DNA from: Chlorobiota bacterium
GTDB lineage: Bacteria > Bacteroidota > Bacteroidia > Bacteroidales > F082
Reading direction: 5' to 3'
DNA: 17,134 nucleotides
Assembly: GCA_030619415.1 (NCBI GenBank)
Contig: JAUXBM010000009.1
Span: forward strand, 1 to 17,134
This document shows positions 7,673-15,410 of the stretch, one piece after another. How positions within the stretch are numbered: position 1 is the stretch's first letter; the number at the start of each line of letters is the position of its first letter. The notes beneath the pieces are model-generated. The model was given only the letters and a program-made list of their open reading frames with translations. It was not told the DNA's origin and ran no database searches. The translations under genes and the position numbers were made by a program.

Positions 7673-7723
7673 GGAGTATTGGAATAGAAATTAATTAAAT
7701 ACACCCCGGCACTCCATTACTCC
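7673..7723. repeat. Imperfect inverted repeat of a GGAGTAnTGGA word
   Basis: GGAGTATTGGAAT (7673-7685) matches the reverse complement of 7711-7723 (GGAGTAATGGAGT) at 11 of 13 positions, with a 25-nt loop. The left arm extends into further GGAATGATGG units at 7664-7672. Confidence 0.55.
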
Positions 7724-7744
7724 TGTACTCCCTTCCCTTCCGAT

Positions 7745-7780
7745 CCGCCTACCAGAGTGTACAAAGGACGGGTCAGGTGG
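7745..7780. repeat. Imperfect inverted repeat CCGCCTACC / GGTCAGGTGG
   Basis: CCGCCTACC (7745-7753) can pair with GGTCAGGTGG (7771-7780) with one mismatch and one bulge. The loop is 17 nt. It may be a REP-like hairpin or leftover repeat. Function unknown. Confidence 0.4.
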
Positions 7781-7801
7781 GCACCACTCTTTTATCGGAA
7801 C

Positions 7802-7809
7802 AAAGTTAA
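7802..7809 (-). promoter_or_regulatory. Bacteroidota -7 box candidate (TAACTTTG) for the 1129-residue gene
   Basis: On the minus strand the sequence reads TAACTTTG, a full match to TAnnTTTG recognised by the Bacteroidota housekeeping sigma factor. A TTG lies 14 bp upstream, shorter than the preferred 19 or so. The resulting leader would be about 215 nt and would include both inverted repeats. A closer, weaker start cannot be excluded. Confidence 0.35.
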
Positions 7810-7871
7810 CATGAATTAAAGACAACATCATGAAATTTTATGTGTATATTATTCAAGCTACATTTTGTATT

Positions 7872-7885
7872 TTCGTTGCAACGAA
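7872..7885. promoter_or_regulatory. Perfect 14-bp palindrome, candidate operator before the LuxR-type gene
   Basis: TTCGTTGCAACGAA is exactly self-complementary, and TA/TA pairs continue at 7869-7870 and 7887-7888 after one mismatch. It ends 12 bp before the ATG at 7898, overlapping where a -7 box would lie (TATTTTCG at 7868-7875 is one base off TAnnTTTG). A dimeric regulator bound here could block the promoter or RNA start, and self-regulation by the neighbouring HTH protein is the simplest guess. Confidence 0.5.
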
Positions 7886-7897
7886 TATTAATGCCTG

Positions 7898-8554
7898 ATG
7901 ATAAGAGTTGCTGTGGTTGATAAGCATCCTGTAGTATGTGATGCCATTAAAGCCTTACTGCTTGGAGCAGAAGATATCGAAGTTACAAAAAGTTGTTCGA
8001 CAACAAATGAATTTATCAGGCTGCACGTAAATGACAATGTGCATGTTGTGCTGGCCATTTTTTATACCGCCGATCAACAGAATGTGGAAAATATTAAATT
8101 ACTTTCGAACAGATTTCCCAAGTTAAAAATTCTTGTCCTCTCCATGTACCGGAATGAGAAATTCATCCTGAAGCTCATTAAAGCGGGCGCAAAAGGACAT
8201 TTAAGCCAGGATACCGACAGGTCTGAAATTTTGGAGGCAATTTATACATTGAGGAATGGATATGAATTTTATGCAAAGACAATCACCAATATTTTGTTGA
8301 GTAGCTACCTTGGCGATAAAGACATCGATAATAAAGAAAAAGAGTCGCGTCAAAAAGACCTTTCGCCCAGGGAAATGGAAGTATTCAAACTTTTTGCAGA
8401 AGGATTATCAAACCGGCATATTGCCGAAAAACTTTTTATAAGTGTGCGCACCGTTGAGACCCACAAAAACAACATTATGAAAAAAATCAACCTGAAAACT
8501 ACGGTTGATCTGGTGAAGTTTGCAATCAAGAATAATATCATCGAGCTAGACTAA
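7898..8554 (+). CDS. LuxR/NarL-type transcription regulator with a degenerate (non-phosphorylatable) receiver domain
   Basis: A 218-residue protein with the size and layout of a NarL/FixJ response regulator: receiver fold at 1-125 and a LuxR HTH at about 155-212 (LSPREMEVFKLFAEGLS, then VRTVETHKNNIMKKI with the recognition helix). The receiver is unusual. The acidic pair reads D8-K9; where VVLMDI normally gives the phospho-acceptor Asp there is VVLAIF (50-55); the Lys of GYLLKD is Gln104 in GHLSQD. S82 at the end of strand 4 is kept. Phosphorylation in the usual way is therefore unlikely, and control may come from ligand binding, protein contact or expression level. The start ATG follows a perfect palindrome by 12 bp. 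Its stop is 1 nt before the glycosyltransferase start, so the two are surely cotranscribed. No histidine kinase gene is next to it. Confidence 0.88.
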   Translation: MIRVAVVDKHPVVCDAIKALLLGAEDIEVTKSCSTTNEFIRLHVNDNVHVVLAIFYTADQQNVENIKLLSNRFPKLKILVLSMYRNEKFILKLIKAGAKGHLSQDTDRSEILEAIYTLRNGYEFYAKTITNILLSSYLGDKDIDNKEKESRQKDLSPREMEVFKLFAEGLSNRHIAEKLFISVRTVETHKNNIMKKINLKTTVDLVKFAIKNNIIELD

Positions 8555-8555
8555 A

Positions 8556-9968
8556 GTGAATCGCAATTTTTTTAATAAAAAAATATTCGCGGACATCAGG
8601 TTTTGGATTTTTGTATTTGCTGTGCTAAGGCTTTACGGAATTACAGATCCACCGCTGGAAGTTGCCCATAACTGGCGTCAGTCAACCGTTGCCATGGTTG
8701 CCCGTAATTTTTATGAAACAGATGCAAACATTTTCTATCCGAGAATAGATATCGCCGGCGACAAAACCGGGATCACGGGAATGGAATTCCCCGTTTTTAA
8801 TTACCTTATTTACTTGCTGTCATTAATTTTCGGTTATGAAGCCTGGTACGGCCGATTGATTAACTTGGTGGTTTCAAGTGCTGGCATTTACTTTTTCTAC
8901 AAATTAATTCTCAAGTATTTTAAACCGGCTATTGCTTTCAATGCGGCTTTTATTCTGCTTGTTTCGTTTTGGTTAACGTATTCAAGGAAAATAATGCCCG
9001 ACACCTTCGCATCATCACTTGTCATTATTTCCATGTATTATGGCAGTAATTATCTCGACAAAAAACAAAATTCAGGCAACCTGGCATTGTACATTTTTTT
9101 CGGCGTTGCAGGTATTTTATCCAAACTTCCTGTCGCTTATATTTGGATTGTTTACCTCATTTGCTTCTTCAATGGGGAAATAAAAACATCAACAAAGCTG
9201 ATTTTTGCATCGGTAAGTATCTTAATTATCGCACCTGTTTATTACTGGTACTTTATTTGGGTTCCATTTTTAGTTGAAGAATTTGGGTTCTGGCATTTTT
9301 TCATGGGCGATCCGCTAAGCAAAGGCTTTTCGGATACAATGACTTACCTGCCAAGAATACTCAATCATTTTTACGAAACCGCGATACGTTATGCGGGCTT
9401 CACTTTTCTGATTGTCGGTTTGATATTTGGCATTATCCGAAAGCAAAAATTGATACTGGCTATTTTTGGTTTAAGCCTTCTTGCTTTTACATTCATTGTA
9501 CTTAAATCAGGAATAATATTTGCACATCATTCTTATTACGTTCTCCCCTTTATCCCGGTAATGGCTTTAATGGCGGCTTATGGCCTGGAGCAGATAAGGA
9601 ACAAAAAACTCATCGTTGTCATCTTATTTATTATTGGTGTTGAAGGAATATTGAACCAATGGAACGATTTTCGCATCAGGCCGAATGAAAAAGCACTGTT
9701 AGGGCTGGAAGCTGATTTCAATAAAATATCTGAACCGGAAGACTTGATCGTCATTAACAGTGGATATCATCCTACGCCCATGTATTTTACCCATAGAAAA
9801 GGCTGGCTAACTTCCAATAAAAATCTGGCTGACAGCGCTTATATGGATAATTTAAGAAATCGCGGATGCAAATATGTATTGGTACTGAAGAACTCGTTTG
9901 GAAGTAATATTGACCTTAAAAAGGAAATTGTTATCGAAAACGAGGATTATAAGATTTATAAAAATTAA
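8556..9968 (+). CDS. GT39/ArnT-like integral membrane glycosyltransferase
   Basis: A 470-residue polytopic membrane protein of the GT-C fold, with roughly ten hydrophobic segments from residue 12 to about 362 and a soluble C-terminal tail. The first periplasmic loop has DPPLEVAHNWRQSTVAMVARNF (31-52 in outline), where GT39-like enzymes carry acidic residues for polyprenyl-phosphate sugar use. SRKIMPDT at 143-150 and HHSYYVLPFIP at 324-334 also fit the family. It probably moves a sugar from an undecaprenyl- or dolichol-type carrier to a lipid, glycan or protein outside the cytoplasm; the acceptor is unknown. The start is taken as GTG at 8556, 1 nt after the regulator's stop; the first ATG in frame is at residue 47, inside the conserved loop, so it cannot be the start. 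Confidence 0.82.
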   Translation: MNRNFFNKKIFADIRFWIFVFAVLRLYGITDPPLEVAHNWRQSTVAMVARNFYETDANIFYPRIDIAGDKTGITGMEFPVFNYLIYLLSLIFGYEAWYGRLINLVVSSAGIYFFYKLILKYFKPAIAFNAAFILLVSFWLTYSRKIMPDTFASSLVIISMYYGSNYLDKKQNSGNLALYIFFGVAGILSKLPVAYIWIVYLICFFNGEIKTSTKLIFASVSILIIAPVYYWYFIWVPFLVEEFGFWHFFMGDPLSKGFSDTMTYLPRILNHFYETAIRYAGFTFLIVGLIFGIIRKQKLILAIFGLSLLAFTFIVLKSGIIFAHHSYYVLPFIPVMALMAAYGLEQIRNKKLIVVILFIIGVEGILNQWNDFRIRPNEKALLGLEADFNKISEPEDLIVINSGYHPTPMYFTHRKGWLTSNKNLADSAYMDNLRNRGCKYVLVLKNSFGSNIDLKKEIVIENEDYKIYKN

Positions 9969-9992
9969 GGGGGAAAGGGAAAAGGAAAAAGT

Positions 9993-10037
9993 GTTGCAGT
10001 AGTTACAATGGTTACAATTGTTGCAGTGGTTGTAATT
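9993..10037. repeat. Degenerate 9-bp tandem repeat, five units
   Basis: Five consecutive 9-mers read GTTGCAGTA, GTTACAATG, GTTACAATT, GTTGCAGTG and GTTGTAATT. Every unit starts with GTT, and units 1 and 4 differ by one base, as do 2 and 3. It lies just after the glycosyltransferase stop, in a 278-bp convergent spacer (9969-10246) that has no gene. Confidence 0.8.
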
Positions 10038-10162
10038 GATTTACTCCTGTATAATATTTGACACATTCTCCCTCATTTTCAAATTATCAAATCTTCAAAT
10101 CAACCGCCTTCAACCCTCAACCTTCGCCCTTCATCATTCATTTGAACCATTACAACAAATGT

Positions 10163-10195
10163 CTACAATTGACCATTGAATGACAACCGAATGAC
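10163..10195. repeat. Degenerate 11-bp tandem repeat, three units
   Basis: CTACAATTGAC, CATTGAATGAC and AACCGAATGAC follow one another, each ending in GAC. Similar words (TCAAATCT/TCAAATCA near 10087-10102, CATAACT/CATAACT near 10232-10245) fill the rest of the spacer up to the obg stop. Confidence 0.65.
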
Positions 10196-10246
10196 CACAA
10201 ATGCTAAAGAATCAAGACCAAACTCCTAACCCATAACTCATAACTC

Positions 10247-11236
10247 CTACTCATTCAGTTCCTTCCATATCATATCTTTCAGGGCCATCAAGCCGGTTTC
10301 AGCCACCGATGAGATGAACAGATAAGATACTTCAGGTAAATCCTGCTCAATTTCTTCTCTAAGTTCTTCATCAAGCATATCCGATTTTGAAATGGCAAGA
10401 ATGCGCTGTTTGTCAAGCAGCTCTGGATTGTATTGCTTCAATTCGTTGAGCAAAACATGATACTCCTTTTTAATATCATCGCTGTCAGCAGGCACAAGAA
10501 ACAGGAGTATGGAATTTCTTTCAATATGTCGTAAAAAGCGGAGGCCAAGGCCCTTGCCTTCGTGCGCACCTTCAATAATACCGGGGATATCAGCCATTAC
10601 AAAAGACTGATTATCGCGATAGGCAACAATTCCAAGGTTTGGGACAAGTGTTGTGAAAGGATAATCAGCAATTGCAGGTTTTGCTGCCGAAACCACCGAC
10701 AACAGTGTAGATTTACCGGCATTGGGGAAACCAACCAAACCAACATCGGCCAATATTTTTAGCTCAAAAATGATGAATGACTCAATCCCCTCCTCTCCTG
10801 GTTGCGCATATTTCGGAGCCTGGTTAACGGATGTTTTAAAATGCTCGTTGCCAAGTCCACCCCTGCCACCTTTTAGCAAAACCACTTGTTGTTCCCTGTC
10901 GGTTATCTCGCCCATTATTTCATCCGTCTCGGGGTTTCTGGCGATTGTTCCTAAAGGCACTTCAATGATAATATCTTTCCCGCTGGCACCTGAACTCCGC
11001 TGTTTACTTCCTGATGCACCACCTTCGGCATTCAGGTGACGGGTATACCGTAAATGCAGCAGGGTCCACATTTGGGAATTTGCCACCATCAGGATGTCGC
11101 CGCCTTTTCCACCATCGCCACCGTCAGGCCCTCCTTTTTCGAGGTATTTTTCACGCCTGAAATGAACAGAGCCTGCCCCTCCATTTCCAGAGCGGCAATA
11201 GATTTTTACATAATCAACAAAATTTGAGATGGCCAT
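10247..11236 (-). CDS. obg: Obg/CgtA family GTPase
   Basis: A 329-residue protein with the full Obg layout: an N-terminal glycine-rich Obg fold (1-158, with [13 protein letters not shown] and [12 protein letters not shown]) and a Ras-like G domain from about 160 to the end. G1 is GFPNAGKST (169-177), G2 [12 protein letters not shown] (191-202), G3 DIPGIIEGA (216-224) and G5 SSVAETG (309-315). G4 is SKSD (283-286) in place of NKxD. Obg binds the 50S ribosomal subunit and works in ribosome maturation and stress or cell-cycle control; it is essential in most bacteria. The C-terminal OCT extension seen in some Gram-positives is missing, as usual here. It is transcribed away from pdxA, and a GACCTTTG box lies 18 bp before its ATG. 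Confidence 0.97.
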   Translation of the reverse strand: MAISNFVDYVKIYCRSGNGGAGSVHFRREKYLEKGGPDGGDGGKGGDILMVANSQMWTLLHLRYTRHLNAEGGASGSKQRSSGASGKDIIIEVPLGTIARNPETDEIMGEITDREQQVVLLKGGRGGLGNEHFKTSVNQAPKYAQPGEEGIESFIIFELKILADVGLVGFPNAGKSTLLSVVSAAKPAIADYPFTTLVPNLGIVAYRDNQSFVMADIPGIIEGAHEGKGLGLRFLRHIERNSILLFLVPADSDDIKKEYHVLLNELKQYNPELLDKQRILAISKSDMLDEELREEIEQDLPEVSYLFISSVAETGLMALKDMIWKELNE

Positions 11237-11253
11237 AAAGCAGATTTTGCGGG

Positions 11254-11261
11254 CAAAGGTC
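11254..11261 (-). promoter_or_regulatory. -7 box candidate for obg
   Basis: The minus strand reads GACCTTTG followed by CC, one base off the TAnnTTTG box. It sits 17 bp from the obg start codon, giving a leader of about 10 nt. No TTG was found at the expected distance. Confidence 0.45.
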
Positions 11262-11407
11262 TGAAAATTTTGAGTTTAAAGTCTGAAATTTAAAGTTTAA
11301 AGTTTGGATTGAGAGTAGTCGCACGCTCATTTATCTTGAAATTACATAAGTTTAGTCGTGTATTTAATTATCTTTTTTGACGGTATTCATGTAATTTACC
11401 CCATCTG

Positions 11408-11429
11408 TTTCAAGCGTTCACGCTTGAAA
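11408..11429. repeat. Perfect 9-bp hairpin TTTCAAGCG-TTCA-CGCTTGAAA
   Basis: The two arms (11408-11416 and 11421-11429) are exactly complementary around a 4-nt loop. Located mid-way between the divergent promoters of obg and pdxA, it is more like an operator, attenuator or REP element than a terminator, because no T run follows on either strand. Confidence 0.65.
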
Positions 11430-11559
11430 ACTAAGAAGCCAGGTAATCTCACCAGACAATTCATTGAAAGGCAGAAAGAAAGAATAAGGTTGTAATTAGT
11501 GGCCGGACGACTTGGAGTCTTCCTCGTTGTGCTCCAATGAGATTAAGACTCTTCCATCA

Positions 11560-11571
11560 CGACAGCTGTCG
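11560..11571. repeat. 12-bp palindrome CGACAGCTGTCG
   Basis: CGACAGCTGTCG is exactly self-complementary and followed by GGATCG. Palindromes of this kind are often dispersed in Bacteroidota intergenic DNA; only this copy is seen here. Confidence 0.5.
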
Positions 11572-11687
11572 GGATCGAACTCTGGAAGGTCTTTACCACC
11601 ACTACCCACCCCCTACGTGTCATACGGCATTATTCCAAAATTCCTTCATTCCGGTATTACATTTCTCCTTTACTCCGCCAAAAAACC

Positions 11688-11695
11688 TAACTTTG
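11688..11695 (+). promoter_or_regulatory. -7 box candidate for pdxA
   Basis: TAACTTTG followed by CA matches the TAnnTTTG box and lies 18 bp before the ATG at 11714. No clear TTG is found 19 bp upstream. Its position also argues that translation starts at 11714 and not further upstream. Confidence 0.5.
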
Positions 11696-11713
11696 CACGG
11701 TAACCAAATCACC

Positions 11714-12832
11714 ATGATCAAACAACAGGGAAAAGACAGAAAAATCAAGGTTGGTATTACTCACGGCGACTTAAATGGCGTTAGTTACGAGGTGATCATC
11801 AAAGCCTTGAACGACAACCGGATGCTGGAGATGTTTACACCGGTAATCTATGGCCTATCAAAAATATTATCATACAACAGAAAGAATTTCAATTTCAACG
11901 ATTTTAACTATAAAATTATCAATGAGGTACACCAGGCTTATAACCAAAAAGTAAATATCCTCAATTTGAGCAATGATGAAATTCGAATTGACTTTGGGAA
12001 ATCAACACCGGTTGCAGGGGAGTTTGCCTATCGTGCACTCGAAAAGGCGGTAACAGACCTGAAGGATAAAAAGATTGACGTGCTGGTAACCGCACCCATC
12101 AACAAATACAATATTCAGTCTCAGGATTTTCAGTTCCCCGGACACACGGAATTCCTGGCGCAGCGATTTAACCAAAAAACATTGCTGATGTTGATGGTAA
12201 ACGACAATCTGCGGATTGGCACGGTCACCGGGCATATTCCGCTCAACCAGGTTTCGGCAACCCTATCAGAAGAATTGATCAATGAAAAGTTAATCCTACT
12301 TCACAATTCGCTGGTAAAAGATTTTGGCATTTCGAGACCGAAAATCGCTGTTCTTGGTTTGAATCCACATGCCGGCGAAAAAGGCCTGATTGGCAACGAA
12401 GACGAGCACATCATTCTTCCAACAGTAATTAATGCCAAAAAGAGTGGTCACCTGGTTTTTGGACCTTTTGCTGCCGATGGTTTTTTTGGGTCGGGGGAAC
12501 ACACAAAATTTGATGCCATTTTAGCCATGTATCATGACCAGGGACTGATTCCTTTTAAAACACTGGCTTCCGGAAACGGAGTAAACTACACGGCTGGGTT
12601 GCCAATTGTAAGGACTTCACCGGCACATGGCACTGCCTATGCGAAAGCAGGCAAAAACCTGGCTTCTCCAAAGTCGATGCGGCAGGCATTGTACCTTGCC
12701 GTTGATATACATCGTAAACGATTGTTATTTGAAGAGGCGAACAGAGATCCTTTACAATCAGGGTTGATACGCGAGTTTTTAAATTCAAAACATGTTAACG
12801 AGGTGGAAGAAATGAAGAGGGTACAGGACTAA
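11714..12832 (+). CDS. pdxA: 4-hydroxythreonine-4-phosphate dehydrogenase PdxA
   Basis: A 372-residue enzyme of the deoxyxylulose-5-phosphate-dependent vitamin B6 route. It oxidises 4-phospho-hydroxy-L-threonine with NAD; the product joins deoxyxylulose 5-phosphate through PdxJ to make pyridoxine phosphate. The three metal-binding histidines are present: H144 in FPGHTEFLA, H174 in VTGHIPL and H274 in YHDQGL. LNPHAGE (216-222) is the typical family signature. The N-terminus reads ITHGDLNGVSYEV where E. coli-type enzymes have GDPAGIGPE, and the chain is some 40 residues longer than the E. coli protein, both common in this phylum. The open frame continues upstream to 11537 but that part looks non-coding, so ATG 11714 was chosen; it lies 18 bp after a -7 box. 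murF-alr follows after 60 bp on the same strand, possibly in one operon. Confidence 0.94.
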   Translation: MIKQQGKDRKIKVGITHGDLNGVSYEVIIKALNDNRMLEMFTPVIYGLSKILSYNRKNFNFNDFNYKIINEVHQAYNQKVNILNLSNDEIRIDFGKSTPVAGEFAYRALEKAVTDLKDKKIDVLVTAPINKYNIQSQDFQFPGHTEFLAQRFNQKTLLMLMVNDNLRIGTVTGHIPLNQVSATLSEELINEKLILLHNSLVKDFGISRPKIAVLGLNPHAGEKGLIGNEDEHIILPTVINAKKSGHLVFGPFAADGFFGSGEHTKFDAILAMYHDQGLIPFKTLASGNGVNYTAGLPIVRTSPAHGTAYAKAGKNLASPKSMRQALYLAVDIHRKRLLFEEANRDPLQSGLIREFLNSKHVNEVEEMKRVQD

Positions 12833-12892
12833 TTTTTTTCGGCATTTATAAAATACCTCATCAACAACTTCGTTTGTAACAGAAAGTTCCCC

Positions 12893-15385
12893 ATGATCCA
12901 CAGGGTTTATAGCGGCAATGAAATCAAAGATATCCTGAAAGCAGATTTAATTTCTGCAAACCCGGAATCAATACAGGTAAAAGACATCCTCATTGATAGC
13001 CGAAGGCTTATCACTCATAAAAACACCCTATTTTTTGCGCTCGTCACCAAAAGGAATAACGGGCATAAATACGTGGCCGATCTTTACAAAAAAGGTGTTC
13101 GGAATTATGTTGTTTCAAAAATCCCTGGAGATCAATCCAACTTTCCGGGGGCTCATTTTTTTATTGTTAAAGATACACTGGAGGCCCTCCAGCAATTTGC
13201 AGCAACGCACCGCAGTCAGATTGATATTCCGGTAATTGGCATTACAGGCAGCAATGGGAAAACCATCATTAAAGAATGGCTTTATCAGTTGATGAGCGAA
13301 GACAAATCGATTGTCAGAAGCCCAAAAAGTTACAACTCTCAAATTGGCGTTCCTCTTTCGGTGTGGCAGATGAATGATGAGCATGATTTAGCCGTAATAG
13401 AGGCCGGCATTTCAGAGCCCGATGAGATGCAAAACCTGCAGGCCATTATAAAGCCAGGCATCGGCATTTTTACAAATATTGGCCAGGCTCACGATGAAAA
13501 CTTCATAAACATCCAACAAAAAGTTGGTGAGAAGTTAAACCTGTTTACCAAGGTTGATGTATTAATTTACTCGCCCGATCACAAAGATTTGCAGGATGTA
13601 TTTATCCGCTCCGGTATTCTGGAAAACATCAGCACTTTTCGCTGGGGGACAAACCCCGATTGTGACCTGGTTATTTCTGACATCAAACAAGGCAGTTCTG
13701 AAACAGAAATAATTGCCTTATTTCGAGGCAAAAAATTAAGTATCACAATTCCGTTTACCAATAAAGCATCGATCGAAAATGCAATTCATTGCTGGGCTAC
13801 CATGCTTTATCTGGACTATGAGCAGGATGTTATTGCAGAACGAATGCTTGTATTGACGCCGATTGCAATGCGCCTTGAGCTAAAGGCCGGAGTTAATAAT
13901 TGCACCATCATCAACGACAGCTATAACTCTGATTTTAATTCTTTGAGCATTGCCCTGGACTTCCTGAATCAACAGAATCAGCATCGTCAAAAGGTTGTAA
14001 TACTATCGGATATTTTGCAAAGTGGTCGCAATGAGGTTGACCTCTATTCTGATGTGGCATTGCTTCTCGAAAAGAAAAATATTGATCAGCTCATCGGCAT
14101 CGGGCCGGCCATTGGCAGGCAGAAAGAAAAATTTACGATGGAGAAGGCATTTTATGAAAGTACTTCCGAATTCCTATCCACTTTCCCATTTGCCAATTTT
14201 ACCAACCAGTCGATCTTGCTAAAAGGGGCGCGTGTTTTTGAATTCGAACAGATCAGCCGTTTGTTACAGCAAAAAGTGCACGAAACAGTCCTTGAAATAA
14301 ACCTGGATTCGTTAATTGCAAACCTGAATTATTTCCGTTCCAAAATACCTCCCTCAACAAAAGTGATGGCCATGGTCAAAGCCTTTTCTTATGGAAGTGG
14401 TGGTTTTGAAGTGGCGAATATGCTTCAGTTCCATCATGCCGATTACCTGGCAGTGGCTTATGCCGATGAAGGTATCGAACTACGCAAAGCCGGCATCAAC
14501 ATCCCAATTATGGTGATGAACCCTGAAGAATATGCTTTTGAGACCATGATCAAACATCAGCTGGAGCCTGAGATTTTTAGTTTCAGGGCATTAAGGTTGC
14601 TCGAGAAGACGATCATCCGGAATGCCATCCCGCAAAATAAACCGGTCAAGGTGCATATTAAAATCGATACCGGGATGCACCGGCTTGGTTTTGTGGAAGA
14701 AGACATTGACCGGTTAATCGATAAACTTAAAAAAAATCCACTGATTTATGTCCAGTCTGTTTTCTCACATCTTTCGGCCAGCGACAAACCGGAATTTGAC
14801 TCTTTTTCGAGGGAACAAATTGCCAGGTTGAAAAATATGGGAGAGAAGATCGTTGACAGCTTTGAACAAAAAGTAATGCTTCATATTTTAAATTCTGCAG
14901 GCATCAGCCGTTTCCCCGAAGGCATATTCGACATGGTGAGGCTTGGCATAGGATTATACGGAATAGCTGGAGCCAAAGTAGATGAACGCCAGTTGGAAAA
15001 TGTGACAAGACTCCGATCGGAAATTGCACAAATCAAAAAGATCAAGCCTGGAGATTCAGTAAGTTACAACAGGAGTTTTATAGCCGGCCACGAAATGCAT
15101 GTGGGCATTGTGTCAGTAGGATATGCGGATGGTTTAATGCGAAATTTAGGAAATGGCCAATATTCCCTGGTTGTGAATGGTCATGAGGTTCCCATCATCG
15201 GGGATATTTGTATGGATATGTGCATGGTCGACTTATCAGGCATCGAGGCTAAAGAAGGTGATGAAGTGATTGTTTTTGATAAGGACCATCCCGTTACTGC
15301 ACTTGCCGAAAAGGCGGGAACCATTCCTTACGAAGTCCTCAGCCGTATTTCGAGAAGGGTGAAACGGGTTTATTTTCACGAATAG
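12893..15385 (+). CDS. murF/alr: Bifunctional MurF / alanine racemase fusion
   Basis: An 830-residue fusion. Residues 1 to about 460 are MurF (UDP-N-acetylmuramoyl-tripeptide:D-Ala-D-Ala ligase): N-terminal substrate domain, ATP loop GITGSNGKT at 116-124, EAGISEPDEM near 170, and C-terminal INDSYNSDFNSL near 341. Residues about 462-830 are alanine racemase: strand VLEINLDSL, the PLP lysine K496 in MVKAFSYGSGG, IDTGMHRLGF, and the catalytic tyrosine Y725 in VSYNRSF. The racemase makes D-alanine, which is then joined to a dipeptide by Ddl before MurF adds it to the muropeptide, so both ends of the D-Ala route sit in one chain. This fusion is typical of Bacteroidota and is a good taxonomic marker. 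MurF Lys/Asp residues further in were not all checked. The gene follows pdxA, which supplies the PLP the racemase needs. Confidence 0.96.
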   Translation: MIHRVYSGNEIKDILKADLISANPESIQVKDILIDSRRLITHKNTLFFALVTKRNNGHKYVADLYKKGVRNYVVSKIPGDQSNFPGAHFFIVKDTLEALQQFAATHRSQIDIPVIGITGSNGKTIIKEWLYQLMSEDKSIVRSPKSYNSQIGVPLSVWQMNDEHDLAVIEAGISEPDEMQNLQAIIKPGIGIFTNIGQAHDENFINIQQKVGEKLNLFTKVDVLIYSPDHKDLQDVFIRSGILENISTFRWGTNPDCDLVISDIKQGSSETEIIALFRGKKLSITIPFTNKASIENAIHCWATMLYLDYEQDVIAERMLVLTPIAMRLELKAGVNNCTIINDSYNSDFNSLSIALDFLNQQNQHRQKVVILSDILQSGRNEVDLYSDVALLLEKKNIDQLIGIGPAIGRQKEKFTMEKAFYESTSEFLSTFPFANFTNQSILLKGARVFEFEQISRLLQQKVHETVLEINLDSLIANLNYFRSKIPPSTKVMAMVKAFSYGSGGFEVANMLQFHHADYLAVAYADEGIELRKAGINIPIMVMNPEEYAFETMIKHQLEPEIFSFRALRLLEKTIIRNAIPQNKPVKVHIKIDTGMHRLGFVEEDIDRLIDKLKKNPLIYVQSVFSHLSASDKPEFDSFSREQIARLKNMGEKIVDSFEQKVMLHILNSAGISRFPEGIFDMVRLGIGLYGIAGAKVDERQLENVTRLRSEIAQIKKIKPGDSVSYNRSFIAGHEMHVGIVSVGYADGLMRNLGNGQYSLVVNGHEVPIIGDICMDMCMVDLSGIEAKEGDEVIVFDKDHPVTALAEKAGTIPYEVLSRISRRVKRVYFHE

Positions 15386-15410
15386 AAAAAGAAGCTATTT
15401 CAAAAATATA

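Larger units (their letters stand above)
7580..7897. other. Divergent intergenic region with degenerate repeats and a regulatory palindrome
   Basis: These 318 bp hold no convincing gene. They contain a run of GGAATGATGGAGTATTGGAAT-type words, an imperfect inverted copy of that run (7673-7723), a second imperfect stem (7745-7780), a TAACTTTG box on the minus strand (7802-7809) and a perfect palindrome (7872-7885) just before the LuxR-type gene. Confidence 0.7.
11237..11713. other. Divergent intergenic region between obg and pdxA
   Basis: These 477 bp show no gene I can support. They hold promoter boxes at both ends, TTTAAAGT words near 11273-11305, a 9-bp inverted repeat AAATTACAT (11339-11347) / ATGTAATTT (11389-11397), a strong 9-bp hairpin (11408-11429), a 7-bp inverted repeat GAGTCTT (11515-11521) / AAGACTC (11545-11551) and a 12-bp palindrome (11560-11571). 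An open frame runs through 11537-11713 into pdxA but does not look coding. Confidence 0.7.

Noticed and set aside
9969..10246. CRISPR-like array
   Set aside because: Units of 9 and 11 bp are directly adjacent, with no spacers of 25-45 bp and no cas genes.
11500..11600. Possible tRNA on the minus strand, from GAGTTCGATCCC
   Set aside because: The flanking bases do not pair as a T stem, and no acceptor or anticodon arm could be placed.
11537..11713. N-terminal extension of the pdxA reading frame by 59 codons
   Set aside because: The extension lacks similarity to PdxA, is rich in His/Pro/Ser, runs through a palindrome and inverted repeats, and would lie upstream of the TAACTTTG box. ATG 11714 gives a normal PdxA start.
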